From the NCBI GenBank assembly GCA_021816645.1, contig JAKAXF010000008.1, positions 1-13,991 on the forward strand: a DNA stretch of 13,991 nucleotides, in the 5' to 3' direction. The DNA comes from Microcaldota archaeon. GTDB taxonomy: Archaea > Micrarchaeota > Micrarchaeia > Micrarchaeales > Micrarchaeaceae. The notes beneath the pieces are model-generated. The model worked only from the letters and a program-made list of their open reading frames with translations. It was not told the DNA's origin and ran no database searches. Positions 6,737 through 13,175 of the stretch are shown here, one piece after another; positions within the stretch are counted from its first letter, which is position 1, and every line of letters starts with the position of its first letter. The position numbers were made by a program, and so were the translations under genes.

Positions 6737-8008
6737 TCACTCATTCCTTATAGTTTTCAATGCGTCATCGAAGCTCACGATACTTTCATCTCCGCTGACC
6801 AGGTTTCTTAGTTTTACCTTGCCTTGCCTCTCCTCTTCATCTCCTATGATAATGGCGTAGCCGAGCTTGAGGGAGTTGGCGTAAGTCAGCTGGTTTGCGA
6901 GATTTCTTTTTGCAGTGTTAAGTTCCGTATTTATTCCATTGGCGCGGAGTGATGTCGCGATCTTGGTGGCGTAGCCGAGATTGTTCCCCTTAACGAACGC
7001 TACGAACACTTTCGAGTAAGTATATTTTGTAGAAGATTTGTAATCCAGAAGGTCGAGGACCCTGTCGATTCCGATCGAACCCCCAACCGCGGGCATGGGC
7101 TTGCCGCCATAAGCACCTATGAGATTGTCGTACCTGCCTCCACCGCAGATGGAACCCTTTACATCACCAACCCCCATAAATTCGAACACCGTACCTGTAT
7201 AGTAGTCTAATCCCCGCATCACGCTGAAATCTAGAACTACGCTGCCTCTTATCTTATACAAGGCGAGCAGCTCTAGGGTTTTTCTTAACCCTTCTATTAT
7301 GGTGTTGTTTTTCAGTGTGGTTCCGGCGTAGTCGAGCTTATCTGTGTTGTCACCCTGTTTTGTTATGAAGGCGTTTATCTGTTCTATCGCGCTCTTGTCA
7401 AGCTGCAGTCCTGTAAGGAGTTTGTTGACTTCGTCTACGCCTATCTTATCGAGCTTGTCTATTACGCGTATTACATCTATGTAACGCTCTTGCGCGATGC
7501 CAAATTCTTTCAGAACAGCGTCTATAAGCTCCCTGTTGTTTATGTGTACGCTGTAGTTTATTCCGAGTTCGTCAAACGCTGTAGCTATTGCGGCTATAAC
7601 CTCGGAGTCACACACGGATCTCTCACCTCCAACTATATCAACGTCGGCCTGCGTGAACTCCCTGTACCTGTTTTTCTGGGGCTCTTCCTTCCTCCACGCC
7701 TTGCCTATATAGTATCGCTTGAAAGGGAGTGGAAGCGACTGATGCATCGCCATATATCTGGCCAAAGAAACGGTGTGGTCATACCTCAGGCCGAGATCCT
7801 CATCCTTTATCTCAAATATTTGTTTGGTGCCCTCTCCGATGCCTCCCTTTGCGTCAAGTACCTTGATATGTTCAAAGGTTGGGGTATCTATGGTGAGGAA
7901 ACCAAACCTCTGGTAAATGTTCTCTATCTTCTTTATAATCTCGTTCCTAAACAGCGCCTCGTTAGGCATCAGGTCTTTGACCCCGCGCGGAAAAGGAATC
8001 TCTGGCAT
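6737..8008 (-). CDS. hisS: histidyl-tRNA synthetase
   Basis: This class II synthetase charges tRNA-His. The 423-residue protein has the normal length and order of domains: PRGVKDLMP at the N-terminus; motif 2 at about 97-127 (FKRYYIGKAWRKEEP then YREFTQADVDIVG); the insertion domain at about 170-245; the histidine-binding signatures RGLDYYTGTVFE (265-276) and GGGRYDNLIG (289-298); motif 3 as GGSIGIDRV (309-317); and a C-terminal anticodon-binding domain from about 330. All key motifs are intact. The ATG at 8008 starts the conserved N-terminus, although it lacks a good ribosome site. A TATA element about 35 bases upstream implies a very short leader. The trxA gene lies 84 bases upstream on the same strand, and the gene downstream abuts it. 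Confidence 0.97.
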   Translation of the reverse strand: MPEIPFPRGVKDLMPNEALFRNEIIKKIENIYQRFGFLTIDTPTFEHIKVLDAKGGIGEGTKQIFEIKDEDLGLRYDHTVSLARYMAMHQSLPLPFKRYYIGKAWRKEEPQKNRYREFTQADVDIVGGERSVCDSEVIAAIATAFDELGINYSVHINNRELIDAVLKEFGIAQERYIDVIRVIDKLDKIGVDEVNKLLTGLQLDKSAIEQINAFITKQGDNTDKLDYAGTTLKNNTIIEGLRKTLELLALYKIRGSVVLDFSVMRGLDYYTGTVFEFMGVGDVKGSICGGGRYDNLIGAYGGKPMPAVGGSIGIDRVLDLLDYKSSTKYTYSKVFVAFVKGNNLGYATKIATSLRANGINTELNTAKRNLANQLTYANSLKLGYAIIIGDEEERQGKVKLRNLVSGDESIVSFDDALKTIRNE

Positions 8009-8040
8009 TGCAACGCACTTTGAAGATGAAACACAAGTAG

Positions 8041-8047
8041 TATAAAA
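8041..8047 (-). promoter_or_regulatory. TATA box of hisS
   Basis: The minus strand reads ACTTTTATACT here. A start about 26 bases downstream (near 8018) would give a leader of about ten bases before the ATG, consistent with the absence of a clear ribosome site. Confidence 0.5.
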
Positions 8048-8092
8048 GTGGAAGAATTAATATTGTTATCTAAAATGCGAAAGTATAGCGAA

Positions 8093-8413
8093 TCAGAGAT
8101 TGCTGTCTATCCACTTCTTAAGGTAGGCTTTCGGCACCGCACCTATGTTCACCGCCTTTAGATTACCTTTTTCAATAAGCAGTGTGGTTGGTATGCTCAT
8201 TATGTTAAACTTGGTGACCGTTGCCTCATTCTCATCAGCGTTCATCTTGAAGAATTTTATTTTACCTTCGTATTCCTTAGAAGTCTCGTCTATTATGGGC
8301 GAATACATATTGCACGGTCCGCACCACGGTGCCCATACGTCTATGATTACGGGCTTGTCCGACTTGATTACTTTCGTCTCAAAATCTCCATCGTTTATAT
8401 CTTCTAGGGTCAT
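8093..8413 (-). CDS. trxA: thioredoxin
   Basis: Thioredoxin is a small cytoplasmic dithiol protein that reduces disulfides, normally recharged by a thioredoxin reductase. The 106-residue sequence is a single complete thioredoxin fold with no signal peptide. The active site WCGPC is at 30-34 in the classic VIIDVWAPWCGPC context, a cis-proline lies at Pro75 (SIPTTLL), and the KMNADEN turn sits between them. The gene lies alone on the minus strand, upstream of hisS and divergent from the orphan gene at 8590. A TATA box is centred near 8461. The ribosome site (GAG a few bases before the ATG) is weak. Its partner reductase is not in the window. The function is secure, the precise substrates are not. 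Confidence 0.93.
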   Translation of the reverse strand: MTLEDINDGDFETKVIKSDKPVIIDVWAPWCGPCNMYSPIIDETSKEYEGKIKFFKMNADENEATVTKFNIMSIPTTLLIEKGNLKAVNIGAVPKAYLKKWIDSNL

Positions 8414-8454
8414 ATGACTCAGCCTTCAATAAGCAGTATTATTACCTACCAATC

Positions 8455-8466
8455 AAATATAAATAT
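8455..8466 (-). promoter_or_regulatory. TATA box of trxA
   Basis: The minus strand reads AATATTTATATTTG here, about 48 bases before the trxA ATG. The expected start near 8434 leaves a leader of about 20 bases. Confidence 0.5.
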
Positions 8467-8533
8467 TAGGTCAAGAAGCAAAGCAAAAAACTACAAGACA
8501 GTGCAACATTTATGCGTACAACCTGCACGAAAG

Positions 8534-8544
8534 TAATAAATATT
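8534..8544 (+). promoter_or_regulatory. TATA-like element of the orphan gene at 8590
   Basis: TAATAAATATT lies about 50 bases before the ATG at 8590. A start near 8566 would include the TGGG ribosome-site candidate and the ATG. The 176-base gap between the divergent genes holds this element and the trxA promoter, and I see nothing else in it. Confidence 0.4.
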
Positions 8545-8589
8545 CCGTAAACTCACCCTTATTGGCAAAAGCCGCATGTGTGGGATACG

Positions 8590-9744
8590 ATGATTCCCAG
8601 AAACAGGGAACTGGAAAAGATCGACTTTGACAATCTTCCTGAAGGAGACTATACTCCTCTTACTCGTATTTTTAACTATTCAAAACAAACAAAGCCGGTG
8701 GGACCGCTGAGATTAGCCGCAGAAAGCTTCAATCATATCATATTCGTAAAAAACGAAAAGGAGTACCACACGATTTTTGAGGACGATAAGTACGTAGAAC
8801 ACTTTCTAGACGCAGCCCAGAAGAACGGCATAACTATAACAATACGTGACGATCAAAAGCCCGATGATGCAGCGTTTGATTTCAACTCAGACGCATCCAT
8901 GCTGTTCTTCTCAAGGATAGACAGTCATCAGGCCTACCTGCTGCCAGGCATAGACTATACTATAGTTGGCAGGCCTGAAACTCACGACAACTTGCAGGGT
9001 GCGGATATCATTCTTTCATTTGAGGATCCTTCGGATAAAAGGCACAAATTGCTGGCGTTTACTTTGTTTACCTCTCAGAGAGTTCCAAACCTAAAACGTT
9101 TCTACGAATACGTCTCTTCGAGAAAAGATATCCCTATACGGGTTACGAAACCAATTGCATCGGTTGTAGAGACCAATGATCTCAATACGCTGTTTAGCCA
9201 TTTCCATTCCTTGGCCGAGGCGCCAATAATGGAACGAAACGAGGTCTATGTTCTGGATGACGTATCACGATCGGGTTACAACAAGGTTAATTTGAGCTTT
9301 CATAAATACTCTCTCGACGCATCATTCATAAACAAAGACGCTTTCGAACAAAATTTCGTGCGTATCCTTAGCAACAGGGGCGGTATAAGACCAGATATGG
9401 ACATTGCAATAAAGACATTTACAAACGCTTCGGATGCTCCCGAGGCATTTGGAAGAAGACAGGATGATATATACTCATTCTTTAAGGACCGTCTTGATAA
9501 AGGCATGCGCCTCTTCAGATCTATAGATGACTTGTATAACAACTCCCTGGACTTCATGATAAATCCAAATTCCAACGTTACGACACCGCACATCATCAAG
9601 TTCAGAGTGTACAGTTCAGATGCAGAAATAACCAGGGATAATGCAGAGGTGCTAGGGCGCGAGAGTTTTGACATGAAGTACAACATACGAATTTTGGGCT
9701 CGGGAAAGGATCAATACCTGATTAATCCATCAACGACGCCGTGA
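8590..9744 (+). CDS. unrecognised cysteine-free soluble protein
   Basis: The 384-residue protein resembles no family I know. It has no signal peptide, membrane helix, P-loop, metal-binding cluster or coiled coil, and contains no cysteine at all. Composition is mixed and acidic-leaning with frequent Asp and Phe. Secondary structure appears to alternate strands and helices, with hydrophobic strands such as ADIILSF, LLAFTLF, MLFF and IIKFRVY. A run of FNYSK, AAESFNHIIFVKNEKEY and YTIVGRPETHDN lies in the first half. Two possible starts exist: GTG at 8578, which has no ribosome site, and ATG at 8590, preferred because TGGG lies five bases before it. The gene stands alone between divergent trxA and tmk, with a tRNA and 7S RNA nearby. 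It could be lineage-specific or acquired; nothing in the sequence assigns a function. Confidence 0.8.
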   Translation: MIPRNRELEKIDFDNLPEGDYTPLTRIFNYSKQTKPVGPLRLAAESFNHIIFVKNEKEYHTIFEDDKYVEHFLDAAQKNGITITIRDDQKPDDAAFDFNSDASMLFFSRIDSHQAYLLPGIDYTIVGRPETHDNLQGADIILSFEDPSDKRHKLLAFTLFTSQRVPNLKRFYEYVSSRKDIPIRVTKPIASVVETNDLNTLFSHFHSLAEAPIMERNEVYVLDDVSRSGYNKVNLSFHKYSLDASFINKDAFEQNFVRILSNRGGIRPDMDIAIKTFTNASDAPEAFGRRQDDIYSFFKDRLDKGMRLFRSIDDLYNNSLDFMINPNSNVTTPHIIKFRVYSSDAEITRDNAEVLGRESFDMKYNIRILGSGKDQYLINPSTTP

Positions 9745-9781
9745 CCGTTTACGCCGTATTTCAACTCGGCAGCACAGTAAC

Positions 9782-9837
9782 GTTCATACGTCTGTTAAAT
9801 TGTAACCGCATATACATATGTTACGCTAAGTTCATAC
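9782..9837 (+). repeat. direct and inverted repeats in the gap before tmk
   Basis: The 8-base direct repeat GTTCATAC occurs at 9782-9789 and 9830-9837. Between the copies is an imperfect dyad at 9802-9824, with GTAAC and GTTAC arms and an inner ATAT-AC-ATAT. The element lies 54-109 bases before the tmk start. It could be an operator, or chance in an AT-rich gap. Confidence 0.4.
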
Positions 9838-9881
9838 CGCAATGCTATAGGAATAAGAACCCTCTGCAATACATTTTCAAA

Positions 9882-9885
9882 GGTG
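9882..9885 (+). promoter_or_regulatory. ribosome binding site that fixes the tmk start
   Basis: GGTG stands exactly five bases before the GTG at 9891. The frame remains open for 150 bases upstream, but that part has no ribosome site and no family similarity. Confidence 0.65.
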
Positions 9886-9890
9886 GTGTG

Positions 9891-10505
9891 GTGACGCGTG
9901 GTAAATTTATAGCCTTTGAGGGAATAGATGGGAGTGGAAAATCCACGCAGTCAAAGCTCCTCTACGAGTACATGCTAAGAAAAGGATACAACTGCGTACT
10001 TACCACAGAACCTTCAGATACCGCGATAGGGCAGTTTATACGCTCAAATCTTTCAGACCTTAAACTAGACGAATACGCCATCCAACTGTCTTTTACAGCG
10101 GACCGTGCAAATCACGTGGAAAAAGTAATACTGCCAGCACTTAAAAACGGTGTTCATGTAATAAGCGATCGGTATAAGTATTCCACCCTGGCTTACGGCG
10201 TGCTTACTTCTCTGCCAGAAAACAAGCTTAATGCTCTTTACGCTGCAAATGAACCCTTCCAGAATCCGGATCTTATCCTGCTTTTCGATATGGATCCGCG
10301 TAACGCCTTTCTTAATGGTCGCAAAAATCTTGACTCCTTTGAAAAGAAGCATTTTGCAGACAAGGACAGGATGGCAAAGGCGTATCTGGAGTTGTGCGCC
10401 GCGGACAAAAACTGCGTGAAAATAGACGGCTATCAGAGCGTAGAAGCTGTACACACCATTGTGGTAAAAGAAGTTCTCAAGATGCTCAGAGATAGTCCCG
10501 AATAG
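9891..10505 (+). CDS. tmk: thymidylate (dTMP) kinase
   Basis: The enzyme phosphorylates dTMP to dTDP with ATP, an essential step towards dTTP. The 204-residue protein has the usual length. The P-loop GIDGSGKST is at 11-19, TTEPSDTAIG supplies the conserved Glu-Pro of the substrate site, FTADRANHV follows, the DRY-type motif is SDRYKYSTLAYG at about 91-102, and the LID region contains NGRKN with several basic residues. A P-loop without arginine plus a basic LID resembles the bacterial type II arrangement (inference). The start is the GTG at 9891, with GGTG five bases upstream; a GTG at 9741 in the same frame would add 50 residues unlike any kinase. The stop lies 16 bases from the 3' end of the convergent tRNA gene. 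Confidence 0.95.
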   Translation: MTRGKFIAFEGIDGSGKSTQSKLLYEYMLRKGYNCVLTTEPSDTAIGQFIRSNLSDLKLDEYAIQLSFTADRANHVEKVILPALKNGVHVISDRYKYSTLAYGVLTSLPENKLNALYAANEPFQNPDLILLFDMDPRNAFLNGRKNLDSFEKKHFADKDRMAKAYLELCAADKNCVKIDGYQSVEAVHTIVVKEVLKMLRDSPE

Positions 10506-10521
10506 ATGCATAATCATAATA

Positions 10522-10636
10522 CGCCGGGAGCGGGAATCGAACCCGCGGAGGCCTATTCGGCCAAACAGCTTAGCAGGCTGCCGCCCTTTCGTGCATCGGT
10601 GCACGCGCATTCAATGTACCACTAGGCGATCCCGGC
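10522..10636 (-). tRNA. tRNA-Ser (anticodon GCU) with a large D-loop insertion
   Basis: The minus strand folds as a class II tRNA of 115 bases. The acceptor is GCCGGGA/TCCCGGC with discriminator G; the anticodon stem GCAGC/GCTGT closes the loop CTGCTAA, giving anticodon GCU for Ser AGC/AGU; a long variable arm has a GGCC/GGCC stem; and the T arm is GCGGG-TTCGATT-CCCGC. CCA is not encoded. The D stem GCC/GGC encloses TAGTGGTA followed by about 28 extra bases (10589-10616). These hold a perfect 6-bp hairpin, CGTGCA-CCGA-TGCACG (10590-10605). Without them the arm has a normal size, so an intron is likely, but I found no canonical bulge-helix-bulge. The gene follows SRP RNA on the same strand and converges with tmk. 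Confidence 0.9.
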
Positions 10637-10660
10637 ATTTTACTTCATTTGTTACACTGT

Positions 10661-10923
10661 GTGGCAAAAGCAGGAATTGCATCAAAACACAAGACAAAGT
10701 TTGTCACGCGTCCGTTCGATTTTGTATCCTAGAAGCGCAGTCCTGTATGCTTAAGGTTGCTCCTTCCGGCCTGGCCTGGTTCACACACAAATCCTGCCCA
10801 CTAGGGCAAAGTCTCATCACTTCCGCGCGGGCTTTGAAACATGCCTTGACACGCATCCTGCATTGGCCCGCCGTAAAGGGATTTGCGTTCAGGAAACCCT
10901 TAGCTTCCCGGCCTATTTGCCAC
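10661..10923 (-). ncRNA. signal recognition particle (7S) RNA
   Basis: SRP RNA scaffolds SRP19 and SRP54, which target ribosomes making membrane or secreted proteins to SecY. The minus strand contains the hallmark helix 8 with GTGAACC, AGGCC-GGAA-GG tetraloop and GAGCAACC (10755-10784). Next to it is helix 6, GCCC-TAGT-GGGC (10796-10807). The termini pair perfectly over eight bases, GTGGCAAA with TTTGCCAC (10916-10923 with 10661-10668), as archaeal helix 1. The Alu part has GGCC/GGCC (helix 2), a GGGAA/TTTCC hairpin (helix 3), then TGAAC, and loops AAGGG and CCCTT able to form the loop-loop contact. Helix 5 starts with GCAGGA/TCCTGC; its middle is only partly traced. At about 263 bases it is slightly shorter than many archaeal SRP RNAs. 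Confidence 0.92.
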
Positions 10924-10940
10924 TATATTATATTTCAAAT

Positions 10941-10952
10941 CAATTAAATAGG
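10941..10952 (-). promoter_or_regulatory. TATA box of SRP RNA (and perhaps of tRNA-Ser)
   Basis: The minus strand reads CCTATTTAATTG, centred near 10947, about 24 bases before the helix-1 5' end at 10923. A second AT-rich run, AAATATAATATAG, lies closer but would start the RNA inside helix 1. No promoter of similar quality precedes the tRNA. Confidence 0.55.
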
Positions 10953-10994
10953 TTGTTGTTAAGACGTCGTATTGTATACCGTGCGATTAGATAA

Positions 10995-11003
10995 GATTAT
11001 AAA
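10995..11003 (+). promoter_or_regulatory. TATA box of the aIF2-beta/aIF1A operon
   Basis: GATTATAAATC lies here. Transcription would start near 11027, so the in-frame TTG at 11006 cannot be in the message and the TTG at 11060 can. Confidence 0.6.
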
Positions 11004-11050
11004 TCTTGAATACGAGATATATCCAATCAGTTGCAGCACGCGCTTTTTCA

Positions 11051-11054
11051 GGTG
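11051..11054 (+). promoter_or_regulatory. ribosome binding site that fixes the aIF2-beta start
   Basis: GGTG is followed by five bases and then TTG at 11060, the same geometry as secY, cysS and tmk. Confidence 0.65.
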
Positions 11055-11059
11055 TACCA

Positions 11060-11476
11060 TTGGAAGACAACGAGTATGAAAGGCTTCTTGACCGCGCTCT
11101 TTCAAAAGCGTCAGCTCTCGCTGTGCAGAACGTGGACTTCGTAATCCCGAAAGTAGATTCGATAAACGAGGGAACGAAGACGATAGTGAGCAACATAACC
11201 GTGATAGCAGACAAGGCGAGGAGGAAAGCGGAGGAGATAGCCAGGTACCTGAGCAAGGAGCTCGGCGTGCCTGTCTCGATAGAGGGGCAGCGAATGATAG
11301 TAAACGGCAGATTCAGCTACAAGGATCTCGATGCCAAGATAACAAACTATTTCAACACCTACGTAATATGCAAGGAGTGCCACAAACCCGATTCACACCT
11401 GGAGAACGCGGGCAGGGGTATGCTGTACTTTGTATGTGAAGCTTGCGGAGCCAGGTACGCCGTTAAGAATTATTGA
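11060..11476 (+). CDS. eif2b: translation initiation factor aIF2 subunit beta
   Basis: aIF2 is the heterotrimeric GTPase that brings initiator tRNA to the small subunit. The beta subunit contacts gamma and helps tRNA binding. The 138-residue protein has the archaeal size and order: an N-terminal helix (EYERLLDRALSKA), the VPKVDS-like linker (IPKVDSINEGTKT), an alpha/beta core with NFxxIA-like SNITVIADKARRKAEEIARYL and the VNGRFSYKDL strand, and a C-terminal zinc ribbon with Cys104, Cys107, Cys126 and Cys129. The start is the TTG at 11060, supported by GGTG five bases upstream; an upstream TTG at 11006 overlaps the TATA box. The aIF1A gene follows nine bases later in the same operon. Confidence 0.95.
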   Translation: MEDNEYERLLDRALSKASALAVQNVDFVIPKVDSINEGTKTIVSNITVIADKARRKAEEIARYLSKELGVPVSIEGQRMIVNGRFSYKDLDAKITNYFNTYVICKECHKPDSHLENAGRGMLYFVCEACGARYAVKNY

Positions 11477-11485
11477 GGCATATTT

Positions 11486-11809
11486 ATGAGAGGAGAATCA
11501 AGATTTCACGATGCAAGAAGGGGTGCACCAATCGCATATTCCACCAAACGCCCTGGTCCGGGGGAGGTGGTCGGCATAGTGGACAAGGCCGCCGGCGCTA
11601 CGAACTTCATAGTCAGATGCAGCGACGGCAACGAGAGGACGTGCACGATACCCGGAAGGCTGAGGAGGAGATTCTGGATAAAGGTAAACGACGTCGTACT
11701 GGTAAAGCCGTGGGTTGTGCAGTCGAATGAGAGGGGAGATATACTCTGGAGGTACAGCAGGATGGACGCAGATGTGCTGCGCAGGGACGGCTTTATGAAC
11801 AACCTCTGA
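11486..11809 (+). CDS. eif1a: translation initiation factor aIF1A
   Basis: aIF1A (homologue of eIF1A and bacterial IF1) binds the ribosomal A site and helps scanning and subunit joining. The 107-residue protein is a single S1-like OB fold: GEVVGIVDKAAGATNFIVRCSDG, then the characteristic CTIPGRLRRRFWIKVNDVVLVKPWVVQ and the ILWRYS strand at about 86-91. A basic N-terminal arm precedes it (residues 1-20). Length and motifs match the archaeal family. The ATG at 11486 has GAGG at the position expected from the other ribosome sites. The gene follows aIF2-beta by nine bases. No terminator is obvious, and a 7-bp inverted repeat 46 bases after the stop might serve as one. Confidence 0.95.
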   Translation: MRGESRFHDARRGAPIAYSTKRPGPGEVVGIVDKAAGATNFIVRCSDGNERTCTIPGRLRRRFWIKVNDVVLVKPWVVQSNERGDILWRYSRMDADVLRRDGFMNNL

Positions 11810-11841
11810 CCGCATCTTTCGTCAGTAAATCCACCTAATCT

Positions 11842-11881
11842 GTTGTGTATCCAAATATCTTCGTGTAGTGGAAGATACAAC
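11842..11881 (+). repeat. nested inverted repeats upstream of orc1/cdc6 (origin-box candidate)
   Basis: TATCTTC and GAAGATA (11856-11862, 11871-11877) form a perfect 7-bp dyad around an 8-base spacer. An overlapping pair, GTTGTGTATC and GATACAAC (11842-11851, 11874-11881), matches with one extra base. The segment CTTC-N5-GTGGAAG is loosely like archaeal origin recognition boxes (CTTCC-GTGGAAAC), and an AT-rich stretch lies at 11895-11922. It could instead terminate aIF1A. Confidence 0.4.
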
Positions 11882-11892
11882 CAGAAAAAAGG

Positions 11893-11907
11893 AACCAATT
11901 TAAATAA
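11893..11907 (+). promoter_or_regulatory. TATA region of orc1/cdc6
   Basis: AATTTAAATAAATT lies about 35 bases before the ATG at 11937. The ribosome site is GGAGGT at 11927-11932, the strongest in the window, four bases before the ATG. Confidence 0.55.
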
Positions 11908-11936
11908 ATTATCCACAATATAACACGGAGGTACTG

Positions 11937-13166
11937 ATGTCGAATCTTAGCGACCTGCTTGTAGAATCAAAGATTTTTGCGGAGCGGGAAGTCTTGTCAC
12001 CGCATTTCGTGCCTCACAAGCTACAATTCAGGGACAAGGAAATAAACAACATAGAAAGAAACATAGCACCAGCGCTAAAGGGCGAGAAGGGAAGGAACCT
12101 ATTTATATACGGTAAGACGGGTACCGGAAAGACCTCGTGCACAAGATACGTGATCGAGGAGGTAAAAAAGATACCCAACACCAAGGCGAAGATATCCTAC
12201 GTTAACTGCAGGATTTACAACTCGAGGTTCAGGGTGCTAAACAAGATAATAAGCGACCACATACCTACGTACGCAAAGCGCGGCTACGGGGCCGTGGACC
12301 TGTACGAAAAGCTGGCGAGCTGGATAGAGGAAGACAACAAGATACTTGTTGCGGTGCTTGACGAGATAGACGTGGTAAAGGACCTCGACGACCTGATATA
12401 CACACTCACCAGGATAAACAGCGATATAAAGGCTGGAGGAGTGTCGATAATAGGAATATCCAACAAGATATCGTTCAAAGAGGATCTCGACCCAAGGAGC
12501 CTTTCGGCGCTGTATGAGAACGAGCTCGTCTTCGCGCCTTACAACGCCAACGAGCTTTACGCTATAATCAAGGACAGGGCCGAGAAGGGGTTCAAGCAGA
12601 ACACCATAGACGAAGAGGTTCTGAGGTTTGTCGCTGCCTCTTCAGCTAGGGAGGGCGGGGACGCCAGGTTCTCGCTTACCGTACTCTCCAAGGCGGGCGA
12701 GATAGCCGAAGAGGATGACTCCAACAAAATAACAATAGAAGAGGTCCAGCGCGCTCTCAAAATAGCTGAAAACGAAGTAGTTTATGATCTTATTTCAACA
12801 CTGCCGGAGCACCAGAAGCTTCTCCTATACTCGTTGGCGGTGCTCAGCAACAGCGGCGGAACGTACAAGAAGCTGACCGACGGGGTGGACACCTACCTGT
12901 TCAGCGGAGAAGTCTACAACAGGTACAAATCCATAGCCGAGGGTATGCACAGGGAGTGCAAGAGCGAGAGGTGGTACAGGAAGTATCTATCAGAACTTCA
13001 GATGCAGGGCCTCATAATCTCATACGAATCCGGCAAGGGCATACGCGGCCACACCAAGCTTATAAAACTCCTCTATCCCGCGAAGAAGATAAAGGACGTG
13101 CTGGATAAGGACCTTTTTGAGGTTAAATCCGAGCACAGTGAGCCTGATCAGGGTGACGCGGCCTGA
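11937..13166 (+). CDS. cdc6: replication initiator Orc1/Cdc6
   Basis: This AAA+ protein recognises archaeal origins and loads the MCM helicase. The 409-residue protein has the expected length. Walker A is GKTGTGKT at 59-66, Walker B is LDEID at 141-145, sensor 1 is in GISNK near 174-177, the segment DLDPRSLSALYENELVF around 184-198 carries the conserved initiator motif, and sensor 2 is in EGGDARFSL near Arg244. A winged-helix DNA-binding domain spans about 290-390. The whole ATPase core is intact. Its strong GGAGGT site and own promoter region suggest independent expression. Archaeal origins often lie directly upstream of this gene, which makes the repeats in the preceding gap relevant. Its downstream neighbour is Rpp30, nine bases after the stop codon, probably in the same transcript. 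Confidence 0.96.
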   Translation: MSNLSDLLVESKIFAEREVLSPHFVPHKLQFRDKEINNIERNIAPALKGEKGRNLFIYGKTGTGKTSCTRYVIEEVKKIPNTKAKISYVNCRIYNSRFRVLNKIISDHIPTYAKRGYGAVDLYEKLASWIEEDNKILVAVLDEIDVVKDLDDLIYTLTRINSDIKAGGVSIIGISNKISFKEDLDPRSLSALYENELVFAPYNANELYAIIKDRAEKGFKQNTIDEEVLRFVAASSAREGGDARFSLTVLSKAGEIAEEDDSNKITIEEVQRALKIAENEVVYDLISTLPEHQKLLLYSLAVLSNSGGTYKKLTDGVDTYLFSGEVYNRYKSIAEGMHRECKSERWYRKYLSELQMQGLIISYESGKGIRGHTKLIKLLYPAKKIKDVLDKDLFEVKSEHSEPDQGDAA

Positions 13167-13170
13167 GGTG
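13167..13170 (+). promoter_or_regulatory. ribosome binding site that fixes the Rpp30 start
   Basis: GAGGTG overlaps the end of orc1/cdc6 (its TGA gives the GA). Its GGTG core lies five bases before the TTG at 13176. The adjacent TTG at 13173 and the ATG at 13182 fit the spacing less well. Confidence 0.6.
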
Positions 13171-13175
13171 CTTTG

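Noticed and set aside
7490..8023. Plus-strand open frame of 177 codons across hisS
   Set aside because: It is antisense to conserved HisRS motifs and its translation matches nothing.
9741..9890. 50-residue N-terminal extension of thymidylate kinase
   Set aside because: It overlaps the previous gene's stop, has no ribosome site, and would place extra cysteine-rich sequence before a complete kinase.
10589..10616. Canonical bulge-helix-bulge intron in tRNA-Ser
   Set aside because: No 4-bp helix between exon and intron with two 3-base bulges could be drawn at any boundary tried, so only an insertion is claimed.
10591..10947. Plus-strand open frame of 118 codons between tmk and aIF2-beta
   Set aside because: It lies across the SRP RNA gene on the other strand, begins inside the tRNA gene, has no ribosome site and resembles no protein.
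11006..11059. TTG start giving an 18-residue extension of aIF2-beta
   Set aside because: The codon directly follows the TATA box and would be upstream of the transcription start.
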